Numbered from the stretch's first letter, positions 1-12,000 are shown. The stretch: DNA of 64,000 bases from Blattamonas nauphoetae (GCA_033064195.1 JARBJD010000111.1:1-64000), one strand, 5' to 3'. A program made the numbers and translations. Notes: generated by a model not told the origin, from the letters alone.

Positions 1-396
1 TTGAAAATGCGCTCTTTTCTTCCTCCACGACTGGATCATCATTTTTCCCAAGCTGGTTGTACGAGACCCTTTGAATGCGCCCAGCACCCTATGTCTCTCT
101 GAGTTGTTCCAGTATCCTTTTGTTGTCTTTTCCAATCGAATACTCTCATTCTTCTCAGCACACGATCACGAAAAAGTTGAAGAATGTGCTCAACAATGAT
201 GTAGAAATCTTGATATGGAATTGTGGATGAAAATTTTGAAAGATAATCAAATGTCGACACATGAGACAGACAGAGGTTTGAATTTTTTCCTTTTTGATGA
301 AAAATGCAATTCTACAGTTTTACGTTTGACATGACGAGTTACAAATTCCTCAACAATCCGGACTGACTGTATTCCACAATCACAGATCATGTTTCA
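1..396. other. no gene recognised
   Basis: Only short frames without recognisable composition are seen here. The longest, on the minus strand at 39-260, gives 73 residues with no motif I know. It may be the end of a gene running in from the left, but nothing supports this directly. Confidence 0.3.
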
Positions 397-1196
397 TTGT
401 CCTTCGCATCAGCCACCTTCAGCGCATCATGTCCTGCTTCTCGTCGTCTCTCCACTCGCTTCTTTCATCTTGTTTTCTCATTCTTCTCCATTCTCTCATC
501 CTCTTCTCTGATCACACTCAGTCTCTCCCCAATTCATCCTTCTTGTCTTCACCACCAACCACCTCATTTCCCATACCTCTCTTCCTGTCTTCACAATCTC
601 ACCAACTTCCAACAGATCCCTCTCGAGCAGCAATGTCTGTTCTACAAGCTCAGTGATTCGATCTGGCAGATCCTTGCTGAATGAGTCATCTTTGGGAATG
701 AACTCTTCTCGCTGAAGAGTGAACTACAGATATTGGTTTGCTGGTTTCGGCGCACGTTCAAATTGCAACTTTCTGGTTGTCTTCCGTTCTTCTCTGTCTT
801 TTGTGAAGCAGGTTGGATCCCCAATCAGATTGCGGATGACCCAAACGAGCCACACGATAACCCTGTCTCGCCCTCCTCATCCCACAAGCCAGTATCCACG
901 TCAAGTCTATGACGACACAACCCTCAAAATGTTGGAATTGGTCTCCTACAGATTCAAAAGGAGCAAAACCAGAGCTTTCCTTCGACAAAGTCTTCGAATA
1001 CACTCCGCCCAAAACAGACCCAGAAGAACTTCAGAAGAGGGAGTGGGAGAAGGTCCAAGACATTCGCCTTCGCTGCCTCCTCACTTTCGTGGAGGACGGG
1101 TATGTGAAGTCGAGACAGGATACTCCATACCAGCCGATCATCGAGAAGACAGTTTGGCATCTCTTTTTGATCAGTTTTGACGACTTCTCGTTCTAG
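397..1196 (+). pseudogene. remains of an unrecognised gene
   Basis: Stretches of plausible helical protein lie in two or three frames. One runs from about 610 to 820 with an in-frame TGA at about 682, and another runs 909-1196 with a charged segment (EELQKREWEKVQDIRLRCLL) and ends in TAG. A possible intron (GT at about 776, CAG ending at about 810) joins part of it, but the frame change near 905 is not explained by a normal-sized intron. I do not recognise the family. It points towards SCC3, whose original stop codon would have been at 1677-1679, so the two genes were convergent before the element at 1706-9080 arrived. It may be a decayed gene or a poorly resolved multi-intron gene. Confidence 0.35.
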
Positions 1197-1696
1197 GACT
1201 GATTGATGTCAGTCAACTTCGAACAAAAGTTGACTGGGACACACAATTTGCCGACTGTTACTAAACTTGAAATTTTTTCTTCTCGCGGTGGCACTATATA
1301 TTGCCACCGATCGTACTGGTCGGAATAAGAATACTAAACATTTCAAAATCCGATAAAATATAGTACAATACACTTCACAAATTATGTTTTGACGTTTTAA
1401 CACAATTTTGGAGCATCAGTGGGTAACAACTGCCAGCCTGTCGAGGTAAATGAACCTCAAACAAACTGGTTTACTATTACCATGATAGCCTGTGGAACGC
1501 AGGGCAAATTAACCAACAAAAGTCCCCACCTGATGGGATTCACTCTCTTCTTCTCGGACAAGGGAATTGTCCCATTTCACCTCGGTTTATTATTATTTAT
1601 GTCCAATTGTTTCAGTGAAGTGGGTGATGGTGTCTATGTCAGTTGCACCATTATTCACTCAGATGACGGATGAGTTTTAGGTGGTCCCTCCTCCAG
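1197..1696. other. intergenic stretch ending in the displaced tail of SCC3
   Basis: No gene is supported between 1197 and 1676. A 84-residue frame at 1419-1673 has no recognised motif. From 1677 to 1705, read on the minus strand, the sequence continues the SCC3 frame as I-E-A-G-G-G-T-T followed by TAA. This is the original SCC3 end, now separated from the gene by the 7.4-kb insertion. Confidence 0.5.
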
Positions 1697-1705
1697 CTTC
1701 AATAC
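1697..1705. repeat. 9-bp target-site duplication, left copy
   Basis: CTTCAATAC, identical to 9081-9089. It lies directly against the first base of the left TIR. On the minus strand it encodes part of the S-I-E at the original SCC3 C-terminus. Confidence 0.9.
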
Positions 1706-1978
1706 GGTAGCGTCTAGAGGCAGACCCCATTTTAGCTAGGTGCAGACCCTGATATCTAGAGGCAGACCCTTATATCTAGAGGCAGACCCCAGATTGCTAG
1801 AGGCAGACCCCATTCTAGCTTGGTGCAGACCCTCCTGTTTTCCGTTATTATTCACAAATTTTCCACTGTTTTTACAAATTTTGATGAAAATCACTCTAAA
1901 GCCGTTTGCTCATGGTGTTTTCCAATAGGATCCTAATTCACCGAAGTCTTCATCAAAACACAAATTCATGGGTTGATC
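1706..1978 (+). repeat. left terminal inverted repeat of the 7.4-kb element
   Basis: This matches the complement of 8804-9080 closely, with a few differences concentrated in the outer part. The outer ~130 bp are imperfect tandem copies of a unit of about 18-20 bp centred on CTAGAGGCAGACCCC. The inner ~140 bp are unique sequence and nearly identical between the two ends. Similarity stops abruptly after GGTTGATC. Confidence 0.9.
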
Positions 1979-2369
1979 GTCCAAAACCACTTTTCTTCCT
2001 TCCCATCGGAGAACACGGCTTGAAGGTAGTTGTACATGGAGAAAGTTGCTTGTTTCTATGAACTTCAGAAATTTCGTGGCGTCGTGAAGATTATTGTATG
2101 ACGTGACATCGATCTGGAGTGGGGATCCATATTCTCTGTGAATTGCCTATGTGCCCGACTTAGCTTCTTTGGTTCATGTCAAATAACAATGGAGCATCGA
2201 GGTTGACTCTTTCTGCTTTGTTGCAACCTCTGTTTATTCCTCCAACCCTCCTGAAAGTAATTCGATCCAATCCAGGCCATTTTCTCAAAAGACAATCTTT
2301 TGCAGACACCTGGCAATTCTTTGGGTATTGGACCACTCCACTTTAGTCGTTCGATAATTCTGAAGGGAA

Positions 2370-5300
2370 CCCTTTGGATCTACGCTCAGCTTCAACTAGT
2401 GGAAGAAAGAGACGAGTATCGACAGGGTCACCTGGAACAGAGACTCTATTCGATGGAGGCACATTATCGCAAGTTGGAACGCCAACACTGCCATTCGATT
2501 ATCGAGATGTGGAATCAGACAAGTACCAGACTGAAACTCGCTTCTGTCCTCAAGGAAAAGAACTATTCGAAGAAGAATTTACCTTTCAAATTCAAAACTT
2601 GCGGAATATGGATGATAAACTCGATGATGATAGCTTCTTTGACCAATTGAAGGCTCTGAATCTGAAACCGATCGAAAATCCCGACCTGACACCCAGTCGG
2701 CTTTGATGAGTCTCGTCGCGATGTTGTCAAATTCAACATGACTATCAAAGCAACGTACCATCAGAACTTTGTGTTTCACAATGCTAACCTGTGCCAAATC
2801 GCCCACCACCAACCAAACCTTCGACCACTCTCCCATCGCTGCGGATGCATACTCAATATCAACCCGTCCGCTCAACACTCCCTTCAAATCTCCGTAGGCG
2901 GACATATTTCAAGCAAGACTAAGTATAGCACAGCTCCAGTTCTTCCAACATCCAACAATCAGAATACGGTTGTTGCGCATCATCAATCGGATACGCATCG
3001 TGTCCTCACTCCATTTCTCCACAGTCCTCACAGTCCTTCCCTATCAGCCACTCACATCCGGTTTCTATACCCACAAAGCATCGACTTCACATCTCTCAAA
3101 ACAGATCTCTCCACGAGAACTATTCTCATCGAAACAGAAATCAGAGATACAGACAATCTTTCTTCACCCGGTCTCTCCCATTTTCAAAATAAGGGCATTG
3201 AAGCAATGAAATGCTGACAGTTCACAAGAGCTGTGTAAGGTACCACGAACAGGCCACACCTTCGGTGACGAGATCAAAGTGAAACTCCCTTTCATACTTC
3301 CTCCGAAGCCCACTGCAACCCAAACACACTCCACCCCTCTTCAAGTTCTACCATCTGGAATGCAAAACGTGAAGGATGGGGAGCCAGTGACTCTCCAGCT
3401 CATCGGCCATTGTGTGTACCCCCACAACCTCTTTTCGTCCCACATCGACCTGTCCCAGAAGATGCCTTCGCTGTGCTTCCAGGAGGGACTGGAACACGGA
3501 TATCTCGCCCACCAGCCCACGAGGGGGCTGCGTCAGATTGATCTCAGTCAGAGCTTGTTCACCACTCGGAACGGCACTTATTTCGCTCCCGACGCGATCT
3601 GGAAAGATGGAGTGTCAGATGCGAAGACACTCGCCCTGTCCACACTGACCGACCTCATCTCAATCATCCCGTCAGCCAAGCCCACCCCCAACTCCCGCTC
3701 GCCATACACTCCCTCTTCAACAACCAAGCCAGATGGTCCGCTTCTTCCCAGCAGTGGCCGACACCCTGCTTCTCCTGATTTGTGAGCACAGTGGAGAAAG
3801 TGTTCCAAATTGAAGTCACTGAGCTGTCCAACGCGGTGGAGTCCGATCAAGTTTGACTCGTCCTCAAATCGCAACCTCGCCGTCGTTCACCAACAACTGA
3901 ACTTGCTCCTGTCCTTCACCAATACATCGACCACTTCTTCGCCAATCCCGTCATGAGCGGTGGAAGGGCTGCTACTCTCAACAGTCGCTCATCCACAAGT
4001 CGCTCCTCGTCCACCTCCGCTCTCGACACACCTCCCCAACTTGATGTCATCTCGCCAGAAGAAGGCAAAGACACGAAATCACCCACTCTCCTCTCCCTCG
4101 TCTCCTCCCACAACCACTCGCTCATTCCAAACGTTCTGTACGGAATCCGCCTCCTCCCGTTTCATCGCCATGCTCCTCTGCAACATCGTCTCCCTCGCTG
4201 CTCAACGGTCGTCAGCCTGTGACAAGACGAAGCAGTCACAGTCCAACCTCTCTTTCCTTCCCGCCACTCTCCCTCGCAAAGTCCATCGCGACTGTTGGCA
4301 TGCGACTGAACATGTTCTCAAGGAGAAATGGAAGCCCCACAAATTTCTCCAGCTGATTCAGCGGATCCTCTTCGACTTATTGGACTCCGAGATGCACAAG
4401 CTCGGGTTTTCTTTCATCCCGCTGTCACCCCTCCGACAATCGATCCGACTCAACATGTCTGTTGTTGCAGCAGTCAACACGGGTCTCAGGTCCATCTCCG
4501 AGATCTCCGAGAGGTGTACGGACCAAACACAACCACATCTTTCGCTTCTCCCTTCGCATCAAAATTGGTCATCAACCCATTTGCTCCCGATGCTGGCAAA
4601 GTTGTTCATCCCCACCTCCACGGGCAAATGCTCAAGCGACTGAAACACCAGACTGAAGAAACGAAAAAGGAGAAGCCCGAATCGCTGAAAGAGGAGAAAC
4701 TGGCGACGAAGAAAGAAGAACGAAAGACACAGACGAAGACCAATCAATCCGAAACGCTAAGTCGTTCATCAAGCAACTCAAGTTCCTGACGAAGCCAATA
4801 ATCCCAAAGTCTACAAAACACCAGGCAGATGGCTATCTGCAACATTTTGGAGCACTTGTCGTTTCGGATTGTGCACGACTGCAATGAAATCTGGACACAT
4901 CATCGGAACATAAAAGTCACTTCTCGTCGCCCTCTGGTGCCAACACTCCAGTTTCAATGTCCACAGTCGGGAAGACCCACGAACAATCGCAAGACAAGAC
5001 ACTCAACTCGATCGGAAAGACACTGATCAGGAATCTCAGAACTGTCCTGTTTCAGGAAGACTGTGCGCTTCTGAACTCGACTCTCTGTGTTGTATCTTAT
5101 TTGTCCTCTCTTTCCTGTTCTCTTTCTCAGGCTTCTCCTTTCTGCGAAGTCGCCCACAACTTCGCTGGTCAAATGACCAAACTCCTCAAGCGGTTCGAAG
5201 CAATCAACAATCTGCCAGCTGAGTCTCAGTTCCAGCGGGCTCGCTACCTCAGCATCATGATCAGCGAGTGTGTTCTCCCTCTTTGTTCATCTCATTTTTT

Positions 5301-6420
5301 CATCTCATTGCTCTCCTTTCCAGGTACGATGCCAATCCCTCCTCCAAGTCATGTGCTACAAGCGTCTTCGCAAGCACCGGGAGAAGACATCGCTCCGAGA
5401 CACTGCCGCCACTGTCCAACTCTGAAGCATCATGGTAATCTTCGTGATTGTGACTGAAATGATCCGCAGTGGCTTTCTGGACACGCCAATCAACACTCGC
5501 GAGCGGAACAACCTTCTCAACGACTGCACCACGTGCGGATGGAGGCAGCTCATCCTCGACATCATCCCCACTGCCACGTTCCTGACGAAGGAGGTGTGTT
5601 CCTTTCTTCCTGCTTCATTCTTTCTCAGCGTCTGGCCGACATCTTCACTCGCGACGTCATTTCTGTGATCATCTCAGCCAAGTCGAAGCCGAGTGTCCCG
5701 CTCTTCTCCATCCCCTCGCTCATCAGCTCGCTCATCGTCTCAGCCACCTCTTCTCCAACGGGCCATTCTACGAACTCTCCACTCGCTTGTATCAGCTCGT
5801 TCTTCGCCTCTGCGCGTCCATCAACGACACTCGGACCATGTCAACAGTGTAAGCGTCCCTCGTAACCACAACAAAAGACAACCTTTCTGTTTACGGCCCA
5901 GACAGGGTCAGGAACCAATACTGGCTGGTTGGACTGCATGGGAAGGGCTTCAGGCAGCTGGACAAGGAGTACATGTGGAAGACCGTCAAATTCGAAGCGC
6001 TGGATCGGATGATGAAGCTGCTCCGAGTCGAATACGCCAACCTTGTCTCCCTCGCGAACAAGGAGCGTCCCATCCACGCCTATATCGCCCGTCGGAAGGA
6101 GATCCAGAAAAGCCTGGCCTCCAAATCGCAGCCGGCGAAGGAAGACGAGTTGTTCCACCAGCCTCCACTGACTGTGTTCCCCGAAAACGAAATGACCATG
6201 TTGGTGCATGGACGCTGGATCGGTTTGTTTGGGATTGTTGTGAAAAAGGCTGACTGTGCATTTTCAGCGTACGATCTGCTCTTCGAAGACAACATCCCAC
6301 AGTACCCAACTGGGGTCAGCAGTGCAAAGATTGACGCAAGACTCGCCGATTTAGGAATCGACTACTACCCTGCCCCAGCAGCTCTGCCGTCAGTGGCTGC
6401 GACAGAATACGGGTTCTTTT
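2370..6420 (+). pseudogene. decayed DOCK-family guanine nucleotide exchange factor gene, cargo of the 7.4-kb element
   Basis: DOCK proteins activate Rac/Cdc42-type GTPases through a C2-like DHR1 domain and a catalytic DHR2 domain. The DHR1 signature is visible at 3266-3289 (DEIKVKLP) followed, in another frame, by LFKFYHLECK at about 3335-3367; in intact DOCK proteins the equivalent segments lie close together in one frame. A DHR2-like stretch runs from about 5020 to 6070 and includes AGQMTKLLKRFEAINNLPAE, ELSTRLYQLVLRLCASI and YWLVGLHGKGFRQLDKEYMW. Good GT-AG introns are visible at about 5089-5130, 5272-5324, 5590-5622 and 5848-5903, so the gene was ordinary and spliced. Between the two domains the frame changes repeatedly without intron signals, and stops are frequent, so I read it as a pseudogene. 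It lies wholly between the TIRs. The family call rests on motif resemblance recalled from memory, not a search. Confidence 0.65.
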
Positions 6421-8800
6421 GAGGACAGCTCCCCAAACAGGCAGTGGAACGAATGGATTCACCAGTCGTCTCTCTTCGTTCATTCAGACCGTGGAATTTC
6501 CAATCGTCGTGTCTTGGATGACCACTGCGATTCAATCAACCACATCTCCGGCCCAGACAGTTTCTGGATCAGCCCAGCTCGTGTGGCATTTCTTTACGTT
6601 GGATTGCTCAGGAGCTGACAATGAAGAATGTGACCCTCAGACAGTTCTCGATCAGTGGAAAGAGCTTCATTGCTCTGAGCGGGCCTGCTCAGCCTCATTG
6701 ACGAGCCTGACAGTGCAAGGCATCACTCAAAAGGAGAGTCTGGAAATGGAGCCTTTGCTCGCCTCTTAGACGCTTCCTCCATTTCTGTCTCCTCGTCGAC
6801 CTTCGCTGGGGTGACAAGTGTGGGCGACGGAGGAGTGTTCTTCTCGACATCGTCTGGCTCAATCTCACTCTCGTCCTGCTCGTTCACATCGTGCAGCTGT
6901 GGCAGTGGTCACCAAGGAAAGTGGGTGTTTGTTAAAGCCCACTCTTTGGGAACGTTGCTGGATCCAGACAATTGGGCATCAACGACCGCCTCTCTCGCAT
7001 CACATGCGAACGATTCGCTGCTGATGGGGAGGATTTGGCCGAAGCCGAAGGGAGCACGTTCAGATCGATCTCTGCTCTTCTATCTGATTGACTTCCAAAG
7101 CTGCCACGATCACGACTGGAGATGTGAAAGACGCAAAAGGATGTGGACAGTCGGGATTTCACTGCTCTTCGATTGATGAGGCGTGGTCTCATCTGAAAGA
7201 TTCCCTCGCATTCTCGTCGTCTCCACGCAGTCGCAATTGAGCCGTTCGCTGGAAGTGAGTGAAACCACAGTCGAACTGAAACCGAAGTCAACCACTGGCA
7301 CGATCAGAATTGGAAAGACCGGATCATTTGTTGTCTCGGTCCACTCGCTCAGCCCGACCAGTCTCTCGCTTGTTCCTGCTGTCTCTTCAGAAGCACGCGA
7401 TTCGTCGTTGTTCTCGGTTGTTGGAGGATCGCTGGCCGTCAAATCGTGCTCGTTCGTTGATTTCTCTCTCGTCGCACGCTCTGATCCATCACACTGGATC
7501 GACCCTGAAGATGGATGATGTTGCATTTGAATCGATTGTTCGTTCGGATGGTTCGGGAAGTGTGGTTGTGTCCGAAATGGTGTCTGGAATGAAGTTGGAC
7601 TTGAATGATGTTCGTCTGATTGATGTCTCGTCGTCGAATGGAAAGTTTGATGGGATTTTTGTGCAATTTGGATCGAAAAGTTCTCCTCGTGCCTCCCCTG
7701 AATTCAACTTGACGAATCTTCACTTTTCGGCGACCTCGTCTGCATCTCTCCACTTCAAACACTGACGAGACCGCGCCGTGTTTCTTGTGGATTGAAGGAG
7801 CGAATCTGGGTTCGATCTTAACTGAAGGCGATGCTAGGTTTTAAGGATCAACTCCCGACGATGTTCTGGATTGTTGGTCTCGACGCAGTTGGGATCTCAT
7901 CGCCGCACTGTGGTTTCTTCGCTGTTTGGTGTCCGACGCTTCGGAATGCAATCGCTCGTCTTGCTTCAGCTGAGAGCACAACAGTTCAAGTGCAGACGTC
8001 CATCGTTCTCTCGGAATCAGTCTCATTTTCGTTGATGAAAAACGTTGTGTGGTGTGAATTCTAACTCGACTGTGACAATCGAATCAGGTTGCTCGTTTGC
8101 TGTTGCTGAATCATTGCCTGATGTGGTCGTCACAATATCTTCACTCTGCTTCCTTCTCCCACAGTCCATCACATCTGATAAATTATTCGCCGTCACTGGA
8201 GGGTCACTCCAAGTCACGTCCTGCTCCTTCTCTCCTAAAGGCGACTATCCTTTCTCGTTCCAACTGATTTGTGGTTCAGCTCACCAAGTGACACTGGAAT
8301 CGACGAATGTCTCGTCAGCGTCTCTCTCGTCTGTTGCTCTGATTTCGACGAGCTGTTCAGTTTCGATGTCGAATTGCCGCTTCTCGTCGATTGTTGTGTT
8401 GGAGGGTCATGGAAGTGTTCTGCGTGCTGATGCGAGCAACACAGCTCGTGTTTCAGTGTTGAACACAGTTTTGTCGGGATGTTCGAGCTCGGGTGTCGGG
8501 AGTGCGATTCTTTGTCGAAACTGAATGGGGGATCGTTCTCATCGACCGATTGGGATGGGATGTTCAATCTGTCGAGCACAATGGGTGAAGTTTTGGTGTT
8601 TGATGCGTCTCTCCGAGCATCAAAGTCCAACTCATCTTCGCTGCTGTACGAGTTCCATCCTCACGTTGCTGGAAACCCAATTTAATGTCGACTGGATTCT
8701 GGGACCACTCGGATTGTGGACTGGAGGAACTCCCTGTGCGTCATTGGCTCATGCGTTGTCGTCCGTTGCTTCTGTGGCTGAGATGTGTTGTTCAAAATGG
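6421..8800 (+). pseudogene. decayed pectin-lyase-like (parallel beta-helix) surface protein gene, cargo of the 7.4-kb element
   Basis: The translation is rich in Ser/Val/Gly with short repeating strands such as SVGDGGVFFSTSSGSISLSS and LFSVVGGSLAVKSCSFVDFS, typical of large parallel beta-helix surface proteins that are numerous in oxymonads. Further segments in the same style appear at about 8060-8520 (TVTIESGCSFAVAES, LFAVTGGSLQVTSCSFS) and 8690-8790 (DWILGP, then CASLAHALSSVASVAEMC). The style continues through all three plus frames with at least five frame changes and several stops, so it is broken. The last segment runs straight into the right TIR at 8804, which truncates it. No signal peptide or membrane anchor is seen, because the start and end are missing or in other frames. 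Confidence 0.6.
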
Positions 8801-8803
8801 ATT

Positions 8804-9080
8804 GATCAACCCATGAATTTGTGTTTTGGTGAAGACTTCGGTGAATTAGGATCTTATTGGAAAACACCATGAGCAAACGGCTTAAGAAGTGATTTTTCAT
8901 CAAAATTTGTAAAAACAGTGGAAAATTTGTGAATAATAACGGAAAACAGGAGGGTCTGCACCAAGCTAGAATGGGGTCTGCCTCTAGCAATCTGGGGTCT
9001 GCGCCTAGTCAAAGGGGGTCTGTGTCTAGCAATCGGGGGTCTGCCTCTAGCTAAAATGGGGTCTGCCTCTAGACGCTACC
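8804..9080 (-). repeat. right terminal inverted repeat of the 7.4-kb element
   Basis: This is the complement of the left repeat, with about the same number of GGCAGACCC-type tandem units but some different sub-units (for example GACTAGGCGCAGACCCC). Its inner edge abuts the last codons of the pectin-lyase-like fragment. Its outer edge supplies the TAG that now ends SCC3. Confidence 0.9.
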
Positions 9081-12000
9081 CTTCAATACTCGCCCCTTCC
9101 TCACTCCCCCTTGTCTGAGCCTGTGTGTTCTTTGCTTCCGGTTTTTTGGAGGGTTTCGGTGAAGGAGGGTGTTCGTCGTCATCATCGTCTCTGAGCATTT
9201 CTGTCTGATGCACCGTTCTTGACTGATTTTCCTCTTCCTCATCTTCCACATCATCGTCGTTGATGATTGTACGGTGGGTAGGTTCTGGTGCTGGCTTGGT
9301 CTCCTTTTTTCTGTTGAAGTAATCCCAGAAGTTGCGAAGGATTTCAAATACCTCGGGTTCTCTCTCTGCCATCGATTGGTCAAATGTCTTGGTCAGTCTG
9401 AGGAAGTGTTTCGCAACTGTCAACAGTTCCTTTCCATTCAACTTCGGGAAGAACTGCTCGATCAGGGGGAATGTGTAGGCACGTTGAAAGAGGTCAGAAA
9501 ACGCCCAATCAATCAGAGTCTTGCAGACTTGAACAGCCTCTGGGTGATTTTTGGATGGCGGAGGAAGTTGAGAGGTTATTGCTTGTGCAATTTGGATAGC
9601 ATAGTGTTGGGAGAGGAATGGAGGATCGGAAAGAGTGAACTCAAGAAGAGCTTGAAAAGTCGCTGAGTCCACTCGAGATTTGAGCTTTGGGGGAATGTCT
9701 TTCTCCTCCACATGACCTTTGATCACATCTGTTCGCATTTTCATCTCGTCAGCGAAGATGGTGTTATGAAATGTCTTTGCTTCTTCCCCCAGTCGCTATG
9801 CTTGTGCTGCGAGCTGCTTCCCCATTCCAACCAAGCACGGTGTGAAGAATTGTACCAGATCGAGTGAAGTCGGCTCCCTGCACAGCGGTGTCCGAATGGA
9901 CTCGATGAGGCGTGTCAGTCGTTTTCGGATGGCGTTCCTGATGAGATTGTATTGGACGAAGACAGGGCTGTCGAGGAGACGTCTGATAGACTCGCTCTTC
10001 ACGGCGAGTGAGGTTTGTTTGGTGAAGCTGCTGAAGAACGAAACTGGTGAGAAGGTCGATGATGTGGGCAACTGGAGAGAGGATTGAGTGAACAATTGGT
10101 GAGTGACCATGCCATCAGCAATGTGATTGATGAAGTGGAGATCATCCCGCACATCTTTGGTTATCTCAACATTATTGGAGAACAGGTCGTCTGTGAACTT
10201 GAGTGGGAAGATCGACGGATCCGCTGTTCTGGACGAGAGGAAGATGAGTGCTTCTCGGCTGAGTTTCTTTGTTGAAATTGGAATGGTTGGTGTCTCTTCG
10301 AGCTCAATATCTTCGTCTTCCACAGGATCTGGATATGCCGATGTCCGTTTCGTCTTCTGAATTGGCTTTGGTGCTCCATCTCCCTCCTCATTTGCTCTTT
10401 GATCCATTTCCGTGATTTCAGCCGCTGTGCTCACGACAATATCCTCCGCGAGTTCAACAATCTTCTTGTTCACCAGCTGATGATGAGCATAAAGCAGAAG
10501 TATTGTGAAACTTGCATAATCCTCCATTGTTTTGGCGACATCTGCTGAAAGATGCAATATTGGGAACGGGCTTGGGGTCGGCATTTGTCGAAACGAGAAA
10601 TACAACCAGCGGACGGAGATGAATGCCGATTCTCTTACAGCTTGCGAGGGGGAATACTGCAGTGACTTGAGCGTGGAGACTGCGTTGTCAAAGAGAGGAC
10701 AGAACGTGTCGAGTGGAACGACAGTAGCGAGATCGTTCGGGAGTTCCAATTCTTCTTCCTCGATGACACTTTTCTGTTGAGATTTTGGCTTTGTTTTGAC
10801 AGTCTTTGCGGCTTTCTTCGTTTTTGACTTTTTCTTCAGATTGAATGATTCGTTTTCGTCATCCTTCTCCTCGCTCTGTTCCTCCACCTCATCGGCGAAC
10901 AAATCTGCAGCACTTATTCGAAGCTGTGCATGTTGTGCCCATTCCAACAGATGAACCTGAATCGTGCAGAGATACTTCCCGACTTTGGGGTGATTTGGGA
11001 ACGATCCCTTGACCATCTGCTGCAGGACCGAGTTGACTGTCGCAGAGAGCGACAAGACGATTCCGCCAGGCGAGAGATAGCCGAGTAGATGGGTGAGTCG
11101 CTTGAGGTGGACGGTGAGTGAGACGAGATGCTGGTTGATCTGTGGGTTTCCAAAAATGGCAATTTCATCTTCGGTTGTCATGTCATCCACTGTCAAATGG
11201 AGAGTGTGGACTGGATTTTGAATCTGTGACAGATTCTGTGGCTCAGTCACAATCGGATTCTTCCCCTTTTTCTTTCCTCCTTCGTCAGAGACAGAGCGTG
11301 CAATCTGATTCAGGTCATGTGTGATCGACTCGATCATTGAATCAAAGAGCGATTCGACAAGCTTCGAAAATTGGTCACTGATTTGGACAGGGATGTTGGA
11401 GAGATTCTGGATCACCGACGCGAGAAACTTGAGGGTAGAGGCAGAGAGTTGCTTGAGATACTGCGAGCGGAGGAGCGTGATGAGGGCTTCGACAGACCCC
11501 TTTGCCTTCCGAAAATCCAACTTTTGCCAATCGAGGAGAGGAAGGAGCGACAGAAAATGAAGAAGCATTTGCTCGTCTTGCATGAGGATACTCAAAATGA
11601 CTGACATGTTCGACAAAACCACCTCAGACAGTTTGCTCAGGGAGTTCCCGTGAGGATTGGGTGCTTTCGGCGGCCATTGTATGAGTCTGTTTGTCTCTTT
11701 CGTGAACCCTTCAGACGAAGTCACATCAATCAGATGAAAATGATGAGCGAAGCTGGAATTCTTGACTGTTTGGGTGAGAGGGAGCCCTTTGAAGCAGGAG
11801 AGGTAAGCGCATTGGCACATGAGCTCGATCAGAAGAGGGACCAAATCGGCCTGGACGGAATATTGTGTTTCCATGGGGATCGCATCGTCTTCATCGTCTT
11901 CATCATCGTCCTCCACAACTTGCGACGCTCGTCCCTTCCTTCCCCTCTTCTTCGGTTTCGGGGCCTTCTCTGTCGTGACCGCTTTCTTTTTGGGTCTGGA

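Larger units (their letters stand above)
1706..9080. mobile_element. 7.4-kb TIR element with 9-bp target duplication (Mutator-like, gene-carrying)
   Basis: The element is 7,375 bp and begins GGTAGCGTCTAGAGGCAGAC. It ends with the exact complement of that sequence. Its ends are inverted repeats of about 275 bp (1706-1978 and 8804-9080). The 9 bases CTTCAATAC occur immediately outside both ends (1697-1705 and 9081-9089), a perfect target-site duplication. Removing the element and one copy of the 9 bases makes the SCC3 reading frame run on to a natural TAA. Between the TIRs lie a decayed DOCK-type gene and a decayed pectin-lyase-like gene, both plus strand; no transposase is recognised. A 9-bp duplication with long TIRs is characteristic of the Mutator superfamily, and host-gene cargo is characteristic of Pack-MULEs. 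Assignment to Mutator is inference from structure only. Confidence 0.85.

Noticed and set aside
1706-9080. Two independent small elements in opposite directions instead of one large element
   Set aside because: The exact 9-bp duplication is at the two outer edges and the SCC3 frame is restored only by removing everything between, so a single insertion event is the simplest explanation.
9796-9798. TAG or TGA recoded to an amino acid in this genome
   Set aside because: UBE2G2 ends at TAG, the TPR gene and others at TGA, and Tc1, PAP2 and the ankyrin gene at TAA, so all three act as stops. Isolated in-frame stops are better explained by introns, errors or decay.
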